Origin: Guillardia theta CCMP2712
Lineage: Eukaryota > Cryptophyceae > Pyrenomonadales > Geminigeraceae
Length of the DNA stretch: 37,905 bases
Direction: 5' to 3'
Assembly: GCF_000315625.1 (NCBI RefSeq)
Contig: NW_005434617.1
Location: 490,127 to 528,031, forward strand
Below, piece by piece: positions 10,532-20,480 of the stretch. The position numbers and the translations under genes are program-made. The notes beneath the pieces are model-generated. The model did not search any database. It was not told where the DNA came from and worked only from the letters and a program-made list of their open reading frames with translations. Within the stretch, counting starts at the first letter, position 1; the number at the start of each line of letters is the position of its first letter.

Positions 10532-13500
10532 TCACAGAATGCCATCGTTCTCATTAGGATGAAAGTCATCACTGCAGCATACCCCTTGAGCGTTGAAATC
10601 TTCTCCAAATAGAAACGAACCAATTGCTTTCCACCTCGTAAACGGCAGAATTTTCGTGAACAGGTCCGCAGGCTGAAACTTAGTAGGAACTTTCACAGGA
10701 AGTAATTCTCCCTCATCCACCATGAGAACAGCAAACTTAGCACGTAAGTCGATGTGCTTCAGTCTAGAATATGCTCGTTTCTCGGTCAACAAACGAATAC
10801 ACGGCTCATTATCCAGCAGGAGCATCGTCGGACGTTGCTGGCAAAACCCTAACTGTTGAAGTAAGCTTCGATACATCTTGATATGCTTGGCGACTACCGA
10901 TGTCGCATAGATTTCTGCCTCTGACGATGAAAGTGATATGACTTTCTGCGTTTTCGAACCATATGAAATAACTCCTCCGTTCATTACGATAGCCCATCCG
11001 GACTGACTTCGTCGCGTCAAGACATCCGTCCCCCAGTCACTATCACTCGCAGCTACGAGTTCATTGTGAAACACCTCCTGATTAACAGATACACCTCTCT
11101 GATGGTAAACAATACAAATATCTCTCGTCGTGTACAGATACCTCGCCAAGTGAACCAATGCATCCCAGTCACGCACTCTGGGTGCCCGTGCAAATCTGCT
11201 TAAGAGACTGACCGCGAATGAAATATCAGCTCTTGTCCCATTAGCAACGTACAAGATTGTTCCAAGAAGAGCCTGATATTGTCTCACCGAGAACTTATCC
11301 AACAATTCTCCCTCTAGATGATAACTCCGCATGTACACTCCAGGCAAGATAGTAAACACTGAACGAAGAGCTATTCCAAATTTCTCAACCAGCTGTTCAA
11401 TAAAATGCTTCTGACTCAAGGTAATAGTTCCTTTCGTCAAATCTTGGTGAACACGAATACCCAGGAATGTACCTGTAGCTTCACTTCCAGAAAAGTCGAA
11501 TACCTTGCTCAAGCAGTCCAAAAAATAATTACAGACTTCTTGATTCTCACATACCAGAAGAAGATCATCCACCCACGTCGTGATGAGAATTCTTGAGCCG
11601 TTGTGTTCATATCTGTAAATGATTTCATCATGTCCCACAGGTTCCGCGCCCAGACGCAGGAATTCTCGAGACAGCTTTTCCCACCATCGTCGCGGAGCCG
11701 TTCGCGTCCCATATATCGCTTTGGTTACTTTGAGCAAAACATTCGGAGGCAAAGCCATGATGTCAGGCGGTATCATGAACATCGGTTCGTTCAATTCACT
11801 GTATAGGAACGCGGCCGCGATATCTCGGAAGGCGATAATCCATCCATTTCCTGCCGCTATGCTGAGTAACAACCGAATGTTATCCATCGACGTCGTCGGC
11901 GCAAACAACTCCTCGGACGTGGGTAAAAGATTGCCCATCACAACCAACCTTGCTTTTCTCTTCAGAATGTTGCCATGTAAATCTCTCTTTGAGGAATAAA
12001 CCCACATCGCCCTCGCAAGAATTTTACCTCGAGTTTCATCAGACCTCGGGACCACTTCCCAAACTCGCCTTTCTTCCATCTTTTGAATCTCAGCTCGTTC
12101 AGCTGCCTCCCACAATTCTCTATCCTTGTGCAACAACATCTCCCTTCGATTGCGAGGATCTGCCGTCGAACTCGAGTCTTGTACTGATGGCGGAGCTCGC
12201 GACAGAAATGCTGCAGAGAGTTTGACAGCTTCCCATACAGGAACAACTAGCGCCATGTTGGTGACAAGCATACGAGAGTCTGGAAAACATTGTGTCAAGT
12301 CACTTGTACCAAGATCAATACAGTCTGGATCACGAGCAACATCAATGTCATCCCCTGGCTCCATGAGTGGGACCACATCATTCCACCGTTCCCGTCTCAA
12401 AGGTATCCATCGTGCAGAGTGCTGAGAAGTAGTCGAACGATTACCCTCGTCCAATACGAACAGTACCTCTTTTCCATCGCCGTTGAGCACCTTTCCAGGT
12501 ACCAGCTGAGATGACAGAGGAGACTTCCTGTGCATAAGAAAGACATCGGGATTTCCTCGAACTGTCTTTTCCACCAGCTGCGAAAGGATGTTATCCCCCT
12601 TTTGAGGAAACGCTCGAAAGTAATAATCGTTACACCCTGTCAACTCGAAGACATTCTTCGGCAAAACTCCTGATTGTAGCTCATCCCCAGGCAACAACTC
12701 AGATGTCTCTGCCTCCGACATAGCAATCATGGTAACTTCCTTCCCCATAGACAAAATCCGTACGTTCTCACTGTCCGGATGGATTAATATCCAGTACTTG
12801 TCGTCAAACGTAACACGCACCAAGAATGTATCGTCTTTGAAGACAACTTGAGTAATCGTCCCCGTTCGAACCTTCCCATCATCCATTACAACTTCAGCCC
12901 GCCTGTTGATGAAGCGGTTTTCGGCATCCCGTCTCTGCTTACGAAAGTCTCGTCTGGTACGACATGTTTTGGTCGACGACGCTGCCTCTGTATCCGTATG
13001 ATCCGCATCCTCTCGGCCACCGTCAACCATCACTGTAGGCACATAATCTTCATCGCTGTCCTGGCACACCATCTCAGCAGCCCTTACCCCCTCATCATCC
13101 GACTCCAGTGAATGATCCTCCAACCGTGTTCTCTTTCGACGACCACTAGTCCCAGCATTCACTGCCTCTGACCGTTCATCTTCAACACCCTTGACAGGCG
13201 AATCATCCTCCATGTCAATATCGTGCTTTACCACCACTTCAGGATCCTCTTGCCAATTCATCCGTCCCGCACGTCGAAATGGAAAGAAGAATTCATCACA
13301 GGTCAGATTATTCGTGTGATAGATTTTGTTGTCGTCAACACACCATACCAAGTAGCCAATGGTATGCCCAGGAAAAGCGTTTGCATTTCCGAGCATAATG
13401 CCCTGTTTAGCTGGATCTTCAATCTTCGAACTGCGTACATTATTCTTGAAGAATGTCATACACCCAAAGGTCTTGAGAGATTTGAAGTCGAAAACATCTC

Positions 13501-16500
13501 CATTATAGATTGTATACGGAGAAAGATTGCCGAAATTCCTGAAACTCGGGAGAGCATTGTACAAGTACGTAGCCTGCATAACAGAAAATTCCCATTTTTC
13601 GATAGGCAAAGCACTCTGTTTGAGCAAAGTTCTGTGGATAGTACTGACTGCTCGAATTCCTCTCTCAGCCAGCGAATTGTAAACTTGACTGTAATCAGGA
13701 ATCCGATCCCACTTCAAACCCGTCTCACGAACGAATGCCTCCAACTCTGAAGAAGAAAACTCACTGCCGTTATCAGATATGATGCGTTGAACTCCGTTTC
13801 TCTTGACACTTTTCTCCTCCTGTCGAAGTAACTCCATCAGAATATCACTCGTTTGACTCTTGGACTTCATGGGACGCACAATCAGGTATCCTGAAAAAGC
13901 GTCGACAACTATAAGAAAGTAACGATAGCCCGATGGTTCAGAGACTGCCACCATATCTTTCAAGTCTACGTACCACAGAGCATTTACATCTCCAACACGT
14001 TCCTGTCGAAATGAGGTTTGTTTGTGAACAGGGCGTGACACAAATTTCGAAATCCTACACACGTGACACGGAGAATGAATCAACCGCCTATTGAACGTGA
14101 TGTATTTGACCGTATCCGCGAGCAACTTCTGTACTCGACAATCAGGGTGCCCCGTTTTCATGTGCCACAGAACCGCATCAGATAGACTCTGTGTTGACTT
14201 CCCATCGAAAGAAGGTCCAGGAGTGACATGTGCTTTAGTCAAACAAACTGTTCCAGCCTCCGCTGAAACACAAAAGATTGGCACATCACCTGCCACAGAA
14301 TCATGCCTCGGACCTCTGGTTGTCAACAAATACAACTTGTCCCGCTGAATCAGAGGAATCCTGATCTTGCCATCCTCCGAAGCCACATAGGATTTGACCG
14401 TGTTCTTCGACCCCCGTCCAACAATGTAATACTTGGATCCCAGAAAATCATCCAGACTCACAAGTGGTACAGGAAGGACAGGACAAACTCGAACATTCTC
14501 CAATACTATATTGTCCGACTCACCATCTGCACCGACAATTTGCAAATTTAGCTTGCCATACTTGGTACAATTAATCTTTCCTCCTGCCGTCATGACAAAG
14601 AAATCGTCTCCCGATTGTACGTCTGAGAGGAGGGATTCGTCCCCAACCATGGTAACATTTGCACCCGAATCAAGCAAAAAATTGACAACCCTTCCGTCAC
14701 CGTCTCCCACCATACTCTGCATTGCCATTCCTTGAATATCAGTCATCGACATCGTTGAATCAATGCCAAACTGAAACGCAAAGAAGGATCGCCATTCCGC
14801 CTGACGGCGACCTGCCTGAGCATTGCTTTCTGAAACATTTTGCTGTACCGTCCTCTCAAAAGGATTGTCCGACACCGGACTACGGCCACGTCCCCGATGG
14901 TTAGGCTCAAACGTCTCCTGCCATGGTCCAACCGGCTGCTCACCGTCTGCACCTGACCTCCTTCCCCCCTGGATTTCCCTGGCCAAGCGCAGTACCGCCT
15001 CGCCGAGAGCCTGAGGAGAAAATTCATGCACATTGTTTCGCCGCTCATGATATCCTCCCGAACGATCACCTCTTGAGAAACCATCAGACTCGCCTCTGCG
15101 TGGATTGTAGTTATGCGTCGTCCAATGCTCCCCTCTACCTCGTCCGCGCATCCCTCTACCAGCCGGACGATCATACGGCTTCCCCCGCTGCTGATGATGA
15201 CCTCGAAATCCTGAGCCTCTTCCCCGAAAATTATTCCCTTGAAAACCACCGGCTCTTCCTTGGTGATTTCGAAAATCATTCGATCCAGCACCAGCGGAGC
15301 CTCCACGACCGTAGCCGCCACGAGACCCATCAACATGGTAGGCGCCCCTGCGCCGCATTCCCTGACCCGGAGGCTCACCTCGGCCTCGCGTACTCTCCCT
15401 CGCGTCCAACGTGCTTCCATCCTCCTGACTGCCAGATGCATTATCCACAGGCGACGACTCATTGCTGCCTCTCGAGTCTCCCTTTTCCTTACCACCCTGT
15501 CCTCCACTTTCAGACGCCTTGTCTGCATTCGGTTGACTGACCGTAGCTTGCACCTCCGAGGCTGCCACATTAACTGACGCAGTGCCCGACTGTGTTTTCT
15601 CACCCCCAGCAGTAAAAAATACCTGTTCATCATGCAAATTCACAGCCCAAGAGTACACCTCCTCCCAAGTCAATTCGGTTGACAACTTGGACCGCTTATT
15701 CAAGCGCGCGACATCTCGAATATCAATACAATCTGAAACATAACATTGCTTGATCAGCTCCTCCACCAAAATCATTTCCAAGGCTTTCACTGATTCCTCT
15801 CCCGCTACATCTTCCAACTTGTTAAGCAGGATCTTCATCTGGACCATAACGCTGTGGAAGGTAGATATGTCAGGCAATTTCGACTTTGCCAGCGTCAGAA
15901 GCTCCATCCGCGTTTTATCCGGAGTGGCATTGAGATTCCCACTGCGCTTTCTGACTTCCCATATCATATACGCCAGAGCTTTGATCGGAGCCAACTTGGA
16001 CTTGAATCCTCCTGACATAGCCCATGGAACAGGAAATAATGGCTTCAGATAGGATCGAAAGTATTGGCCAAGCTCCAGGAGAAAATATTCAACGTCTTCA
16101 TATAACGCGTTAATCATCGCGGCATCCATCTCCTTGCCATCAGAATCCCTTCGGCTTACCCCCTTCTTTTTCTTCTTGCCACTCTGAGAAGCACTCACTG
16201 GGTTGCCGGAATCACCGTCATCAACAGGACTACCATACTGATCCGACACCGTCTTGGACAAATTTTGCAACTGCTCCACATAATCTCGAATCTGCCCGCT
16301 CTTCCTCCAACAAAATTTGGCATTCAGGAAAAGCAAAACGACCTGCCTTTTCCATTCCTCCGTCAACTCGCCATCCACATTCACACTCTTGTTCTTTTCC
16401 CATACAGTATGAAACTCACCACCAAAATTACCGAGTTGATCGAGTGGAAACTCTCGTATCAGCGGGAAAAGACACAAGCCCAATCCTGTCCGATAACGAT

Positions 16501-16639
16501 TCATTGCATTCTGAATCGGAAGCAAAAGTTCATCCAATTCCTCCTGTGACGTCACCGATCCTTTGAGGAATGTGTCCATCTGTAACTCAGGATGAGTCTT
16601 GATCAATTCTTCACTGAGGTCCAATTTTCCTCCTCCCAT
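10532..16639 (-). CDS. Copia Gag-Pol polyprotein, 2035 aa
   Basis: A single frame starts at ATG 16639-16637. Gag occupies ~1-600. Its distal part (~430-560) is an RGG/RGRG-rich nucleic-acid-binding region and I find no CCHC zinc knuckle. The aspartic protease has LLDSGANVTMVG at ~652. A GAG-pre-integrase zinc motif (H, H, CHVC) sits at ~825-870. The integrase DDE set is WYVDLKD (~890), IISDNGSEF (~960) and SLAERGIR (~990). Residues ~1240-1290 form a small beta-rich module. Reverse transcriptase spans ~1500-1760 with FRDIAAAFL and a catalytic WVDD in place of YVDD (~1687). RNase H lies at ~1840-1985 (ASDSDWGTD, SSSEAEIYA). No stop or frameshift interrupts it, so it could be active. A single frame implies protease processing or a separately regulated Gag level. 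Confidence 0.95.
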   Translation of the reverse strand: MGGGKLDLSEELIKTHPELQMDTFLKGSVTSQEELDELLLPIQNAMNRYRTGLGLCLFPLIREFPLDQLGNFGGEFHTVWEKNKSVNVDGELTEEWKRQVVLLFLNAKFCWRKSGQIRDYVEQLQNLSKTVSDQYGSPVDDGDSGNPVSASQSGKKKKKGVSRRDSDGKEMDAAMINALYEDVEYFLLELGQYFRSYLKPLFPVPWAMSGGFKSKLAPIKALAYMIWEVRKRSGNLNATPDKTRMELLTLAKSKLPDISTFHSVMVQMKILLNKLEDVAGEESVKALEMILVEELIKQCYVSDCIDIRDVARLNKRSKLSTELTWEEVYSWAVNLHDEQVFFTAGGEKTQSGTASVNVAASEVQATVSQPNADKASESGGQGGKEKGDSRGSNESSPVDNASGSQEDGSTLDARESTRGRGEPPGQGMRRRGAYHVDGSRGGYGRGGSAGAGSNDFRNHQGRAGGFQGNNFRGRGSGFRGHHQQRGKPYDRPAGRGMRGRGRGEHWTTHNYNPRRGESDGFSRGDRSGGYHERRNNVHEFSPQALGEAVLRLAREIQGGRRSGADGEQPVGPWQETFEPNHRGRGRSPVSDNPFERTVQQNVSESNAQAGRRQAEWRSFFAFQFGIDSTMSMTDIQGMAMQSMVGDGDGRVVNFLLDSGANVTMVGDESLLSDVQSGDDFFVMTAGGKINCTKYGKLNLQIVGADGESDNIVLENVRVCPVLPVPLVSLDDFLGSKYYIVGRGSKNTVKSYVASEDGKIRIPLIQRDKLYLLTTRGPRHDSVAGDVPIFCVSAEAGTVCLTKAHVTPGPSFDGKSTQSLSDAVLWHMKTGHPDCRVQKLLADTVKYITFNRRLIHSPCHVCRISKFVSRPVHKQTSFRQERVGDVNALWYVDLKDMVAVSEPSGYRYFLIVVDAFSGYLIVRPMKSKSQTSDILMELLRQEEKSVKRNGVQRIISDNGSEFSSSELEAFVRETGLKWDRIPDYSQVYNSLAERGIRAVSTIHRTLLKQSALPIEKWEFSVMQATYLYNALPSFRNFGNLSPYTIYNGDVFDFKSLKTFGCMTFFKNNVRSSKIEDPAKQGIMLGNANAFPGHTIGYLVWCVDDNKIYHTNNLTCDEFFFPFRRAGRMNWQEDPEVVVKHDIDMEDDSPVKGVEDERSEAVNAGTSGRRKRTRLEDHSLESDDEGVRAAEMVCQDSDEDYVPTVMVDGGREDADHTDTEAASSTKTCRTRRDFRKQRRDAENRFINRRAEVVMDDGKVRTGTITQVVFKDDTFLVRVTFDDKYWILIHPDSENVRILSMGKEVTMIAMSEAETSELLPGDELQSGVLPKNVFELTGCNDYYFRAFPQKGDNILSQLVEKTVRGNPDVFLMHRKSPLSSQLVPGKVLNGDGKEVLFVLDEGNRSTTSQHSARWIPLRRERWNDVVPLMEPGDDIDVARDPDCIDLGTSDLTQCFPDSRMLVTNMALVVPVWEAVKLSAAFLSRAPPSVQDSSSTADPRNRREMLLHKDRELWEAAERAEIQKMEERRVWEVVPRSDETRGKILARAMWVYSSKRDLHGNILKRKARLVVMGNLLPTSEELFAPTTSMDNIRLLLSIAAGNGWIIAFRDIAAAFLYSELNEPMFMIPPDIMALPPNVLLKVTKAIYGTRTAPRRWWEKLSREFLRLGAEPVGHDEIIYRYEHNGSRILITTWVDDLLLVCENQEVCNYFLDCLSKVFDFSGSEATGTFLGIRVHQDLTKGTITLSQKHFIEQLVEKFGIALRSVFTILPGVYMRSYHLEGELLDKFSVRQYQALLGTILYVANGTRADISFAVSLLSRFARAPRVRDWDALVHLARYLYTTRDICIVYHQRGVSVNQEVFHNELVAASDSDWGTDVLTRRSQSGWAIVMNGGVISYGSKTQKVISLSSSEAEIYATSVVAKHIKMYRSLLQQLGFCQQRPTMLLLDNEPCIRLLTEKRAYSRLKHIDLRAKFAVLMVDEGELLPVKVPTKFQPADLFTKILPFTRWKAIGSFLFGEDFNAQGVCCSDDFHPNENDGIL

Positions 16640-16887
16640 GGTAAAAGCAATGTCGAAAAATCAGTAGCAACGTTCCACACAAGAATCGACTCCGACCTTC
16701 CAAACTGAGCTTCCAAGCACAAGCGTAAAAAATGCAAAAAATCGAGTCCAACTTCCAAACAACGATTCCAAACAATCGAATCACCGACTCAAATAGCAAC
16801 AATGAACCGAACTTACTCTTTGTTCCAGTTCAGACCGTACGGTAAATCACAGTTGCGCAACAACAGTAAAAAAAATGAGAACTGAGA
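16640..16887 (-). other. 5' leader of the retrotransposon
   Basis: This is untranslated sequence between the 5' LTR and the Gag start. It would carry packaging and dimerisation signals; none is identifiable by eye. Confidence 0.5.
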
Positions 16888-16911
16888 ACAAAGAGAAAAT
16901 TTTCTCTTTGT
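16888..16911. repeat. 24-bp perfect palindrome at the primer-binding position
   Basis: acaaagagaaaa is followed by its exact reverse complement ttttctctttgt, with the last base being the first base of the LTR. This is where a tRNA-complementary primer-binding site starting TGG is expected next to the 5' LTR; no such TGG motif is present there. Confidence 0.9.
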
Positions 16912-17337
16912 AATCGAATCAACCTCCACCTCACTGGCCAGAATCTATTTAACCCAAGATCCACCAAAGACTAACTCTCAGTACACCTGAGATCCTTACA
17001 CCAACCTTATTCACCTCAACGATACACAGCTGTGCAGTCTCCAACACCTTCACTGATGATGATAGAACTCTCAGAAGAACCACACAACACCACCAACACT
17101 TCCTTTATTCACAGCAGTCACCTTCCCTTCAGTCCCTTGCAACCAAGTACAATGCACAGCGCGCCGTCGACACGTGTCCTCCTAACCCCCTCTTCTCCGC
17201 CTGACCCTCAGGCTCGTCGATTCCTTAATTCCAGACCTATGTCGAAACCCACTTCCATCTCGCTGAGCTTCGTCCATCGATGAGACGCAATACCCTGAAC
17301 TTCTCGCCGTCTCCAAGAACTTATCCGAGTTCTTACA
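16911..17337 (-). repeat. 5' LTR of the copia element (427 bp)
   Basis: It appears identical to the copy at 8782-9208. It drives transcription leftward into gag-pol. Confidence 0.95.
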
Positions 17338-17342
17338 GGGAG
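17338..17342. repeat. Target-site duplication, right copy (gggag)
   Basis: It matches 8777-8781 and marks the right end of the insertion. Confidence 0.85.
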
Positions 17343-17990
17343 GGCACGCCACTCAGCGGCACCACAGCGGCCAGGCTCAGCAGCACTAGGCGGCGGACCG
17401 TCTCCGTGTGCACCGTGGCGCGTCGCCGCTGGACTGTCTCACTGTCACGGTCTGTCTGCACCGGCGCAGCCGGCCGCCGCCCCGTGTCGGAGGCTCGGAG
17501 TCCCGGACGCCGCCGGGCGGCGCCGCCGGGGCCCCGGGGGCCCCGGCCGGGGGGGGCGGCCGCACACCCTCCGAGGCTCGCGCGGTGGCATTCAGGGCCG
17601 CCGGCCCCGGGCCCGGCAGGGCCCGGGCTGACAGTCGGATCGGACTCGCGGCGGGGCGGGGGCCGCTCACGCGGCCTAGGCATGTCGGATTGCACAGGCC
17701 GGGCTGCGGCCCTGCGGCGGCACTGCAGCGCCCAGAACGTCACAGTGACCGTTGAACTTCGCCGGAAGTTTCGGGCCGCACAGTGACCGGCCCGGGGGGG
17801 GTGAGTGACCGTAAAGCGGCTGGCCGCGGTCCCGGTACCGTACACTACCGTATCGGATCATCGGATCTGACGCCCCCGGTACTACGGCTAGTGAGGGTAC
17901 GGACTCCGGGAGCCGCTACCCGGCCGGGCGGGCCCGGTGTGGACCGGCCGCACGACCTGCCGAGGACAGCAGGCGGTAGTAGCTTGAATT
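17343..17990. other. Extremely GC-rich island, no real gene
   Basis: About 650 bp is far more GC-rich than its neighbours, with runs such as ggggccccgggggccccgg and many CG dinucleotides. ORFs of up to 170 codons occur on both strands in all frames, as expected when stop codons are rare, and their translations are Pro/Arg/Gly-rich with no domain. It is the right half of the retrotransposon target. Confidence 0.65.
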
Positions 17991-18072
17991 AATAGTTTCC
18001 TGTTGCCTCCTGCGAGGGCAGAAGGCAAATCCCGACGGTTTGATGGTGATGGCGTGAGGCGTGGGAGAGAGG

Positions 18073-19720
18073 ATGCAAGCAAGAGCCGTGCTGCTGTTCG
18101 TCTCCCTGCTAGCATGCAGCCTGCAGGAGAACGTCGCTCGCCATTTCGCTGATTGCCTCACAGAATGCGTGAAGGTAAGGGGAGGGGGACAGACTGACGT
18201 GGTGAGAGTTGTGACTGCATGAAAGTCCTTGGGCGACGACGAGCTCGATCATACACGGCTATTTGCATGCTCGTCGAGCTGTAAAGAAGAGAAGAATGAA
18301 GGTGGAGCGTTGAATCGTACTGCATGCCATGTCTTTTCATGCTGATTGATTGTTCAGATGTGGTTTCAGATCCGTTTTCTATCAACTTGCCGAACCCTGA
18401 AAGGTTTGTGCGTTCTGCAAGAAGGTTTCTCAGTGTCTGACTTGGATGTGACACCAGGAGCTCAAAGAAACAATCAGAGAAGAAACAGAGCAAGAAGAGG
18501 TCAAAAGCAGATGCAAACCAGAGATCATCAAAGGAGAAATCAAAGAACGTGAAGGTCGAGAAAACCTCGAAGAATGTCGAAAGGGCCAAAATAAAACGAG
18601 AAGGTGATTATCGCTGCCATTGGTATAAGCATTGTTCTCAAAGATTTTCGCAGAAGGTGACAATACGGAGTCTTCCTACAAGGGTGCAAGTACAGCGCAC
18701 GATCAGCATCTTGAGGAGGCAGGAGGAGTCCGCCTTTTCCTCTCTCCGGGCTCTGGTGATTCTCCCCCGCATGCAGTGAGCCGCTCACGGAGACGCGAAG
18801 GTGCAGGCGAAGCGACGGAGAGCAACACATGGGAATGGACCTCCGTCCCTGCCGAGGTTGGGAAGGAGTGATTGTCTCTTTCTCTTGATTCCCTTGGCTT
18901 TCTCCAGAAGTGGGCAGCAGGCAACAGTACAATGTCGTTTGCTCCTTCCAGCGTCTCCGCAATTTACGCCAGCCAAGTGCTGCAGGTAGGAGGAAGGAAC
19001 AGATGGATGGCTTAGAGCTCAGTTATCCCTTTGCAGACATTTCATTATACATTAGATGACGAGGTGCAACGAATCTTGAAATCATGGTGAGGCATTTTGT
19101 TGTGCATTCTCGGTCGATACTTCACCAGGATTTCAACTTGAATTGAAATCTGAAATGATATGTTCAGGTACAACCTTCTGGAACCAGGAGGCAAGCTGTA
19201 TCTTTCAGGTTATAAAGAGTTTTTCGTCGCTGTAACACATGAGAATCGTAATCTTCAAATAGTTCCGGACTTCCCTACTCTTTGTTGGTTGTATCTGGCT
19301 CCGTCAATAAGGTGCTCCTTCAGATACTTGATCTAGAGACAATCTCACTGATTTTGAACAGCATGAACGGCCGTTTCCGAATTTTACAAGTGCGGCAAGA
19401 GATTTAGTGACTGTTTTCGAAAAATGAGAAGTCTTGGCACGCAGATGATGATGGGGAATCAAGAAAATCGTTTCAAAGTGTCGAGAAGTGGATTTGACAT
19501 CCAATTCCTGGGATATCACCTCAACGAGGTTTGCCTGTCGAAGAATTTCAAAATCGCCTTACGTTCTCATCTGTTCCAGGCTGGTTTTTCAGAGTTCGAA
19601 CGCGTTCCTGAGTTCAATCTTTTCAATGACGAGTCTTCAAGGAAGGCAAGTGCCAGCGATGTTGCTCACATCGCTATCCCTGATGCCGGCCATGTTATAA
19701 GTCATCTCCTCATGGTTTGA
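18073..19720 (+). CDS. Signal-peptide-bearing SAM-dependent methyltransferase, 350 aa
   Basis: Eleven exons join in frame: 18073-18174, 18226-18301, 18358-18403, 18458-18603, 18654-18856, 18908-18985, 19037-19086, 19168-19208, 19263-19311, 19408-19528, 19580-19720 (1053 nt; introns 50-96 bp). MQARAVLLFVSLLACSLQ is a signal peptide. A Lys/Ser-rich linker follows (KKQSEKKQSKKRSK). The methyltransferase part holds VRLFLSPGSGD (a degenerate motif I), SVSAIYASQVL, LLEPGGKLYLSVPD, then MMMGNQENRF, DIQFLGYHL and AGFSEFERVPEFNLFND. This matches a family of predicted methyltransferases known from bacteria and algae, whose members read GGKLYISVPDL...MRMMFGGQ...AGF. The substrate is unknown. Exon 9/10 splicing is the least certain junction. 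Confidence 0.82.
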
Positions 19721-20480
19721 AACTCATGGCAAATCTTTGCATGTGTTGCTCTTCAAGTTGCTGCACAACATTGACTCATTGATTTTTTCGGCCAATGGTC
19801 TCACTCTGGTTGACAGATGGGCTCCACATATGTAAATTTGAATGTAATTGCCTACAAGCCCAGCGGTGAAAGTTTCGATCCAACAATCCACTAACGGGCT
19901 CGGAGAACTGCCAGTGTAAATGGAAAAGCTCTACAAGCGAGTAAACTTGGAACTTCCCAACTGAGAACGTGAATTTTCCACCCAAATGTCGCGATGAAAC
20001 CTCTTCCCGATCTCAGTACCACCTTGGCCAGTGGGCCGCCGCATGAGTTCGGACTCCCGTGGCTAGTGGCTGCCCCGGTGAGCAGCAGAACTTCGGAACT
20101 TCAAGTAGCAGCTGTAGTAGCCTGGCAGCAGAATCCGAGTTGCAGCAGATCTCAGTGAAGAATCTGAATCAGGGAGGCGGACGGTCACTGACTCAGATTC
20201 CGAGCGGCGGCAGGCTGAACAGATTGAAGAGTCTGAATAGCACGGTGTGGTCAGAGCGGGGATGAGGTACGAAAGGCGGGAAGGAGCGCGGGTTCAGTCT
20301 CTAGGAAGAGGGGCGAGTGAGCGAGAGGCAGGGAGGACGTGAAGGCAAGAAGGAGGAGGACGTGAAGGCAAGAAGGAGGAGGATGATGACGTAGCAGCAG
20401 ATGATCTCCATCAGATGAGACGATCTTTCCACAGAATCCGCTCCTCTTCTTCCTTTCGTACGTTTCACTCCGAAAATCCC
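19721..20480. other. Intergenic region with a degenerate GC-rich repeat
   Basis: No gene is seen. The segment 20025-20275 contains motifs similar to the GC-rich target island (gttcggactcccgtgg, actcagattccgagcgg) and could be an old copy of the same repeat. It would also hold the promoter of the following TPR gene. Confidence 0.45.

Larger units (their letters stand above)
8782..17337 (-). mobile_element. Complete Ty1/copia LTR retrotransposon
   Basis: The element is 8556 bp and reads on the - strand, so its 5' LTR is on the right. It has 427-bp LTRs at 8782-9208 and 16911-17337 that I compared base by base and found identical. It also has a gggag target duplication, a polypurine tract next to the 3' LTR and one unbroken Gag-Pol frame (10532-16639). 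The order protease, integrase, reverse transcriptase, RNase H defines the copia superfamily (Gypsy elements place integrase last). Identical LTRs mean a very recent insertion. About 1.3 kb between pol and the 3' LTR has no convincing gene. Confidence 0.95.

Noticed and set aside
14743-15633. 296-codon - strand ORF inside the retrotransposon
   Set aside because: It overlaps Gag in another frame, in the RGG-rich region, and its translation has no retroviral or other domain.
17280-17845. ORFs of 115-170 codons on both strands of the GC-rich island
   Set aside because: They overlap in several frames, are Pro/Arg/Gly-rich, have no domain, and are expected by chance at this base composition.
20415-20480. 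Upstream ATG for the TPR protein
   Set aside because: The ATG at 20481 leaves the hydrophobic segment closer to the N-terminus; the upstream start cannot be ruled out.
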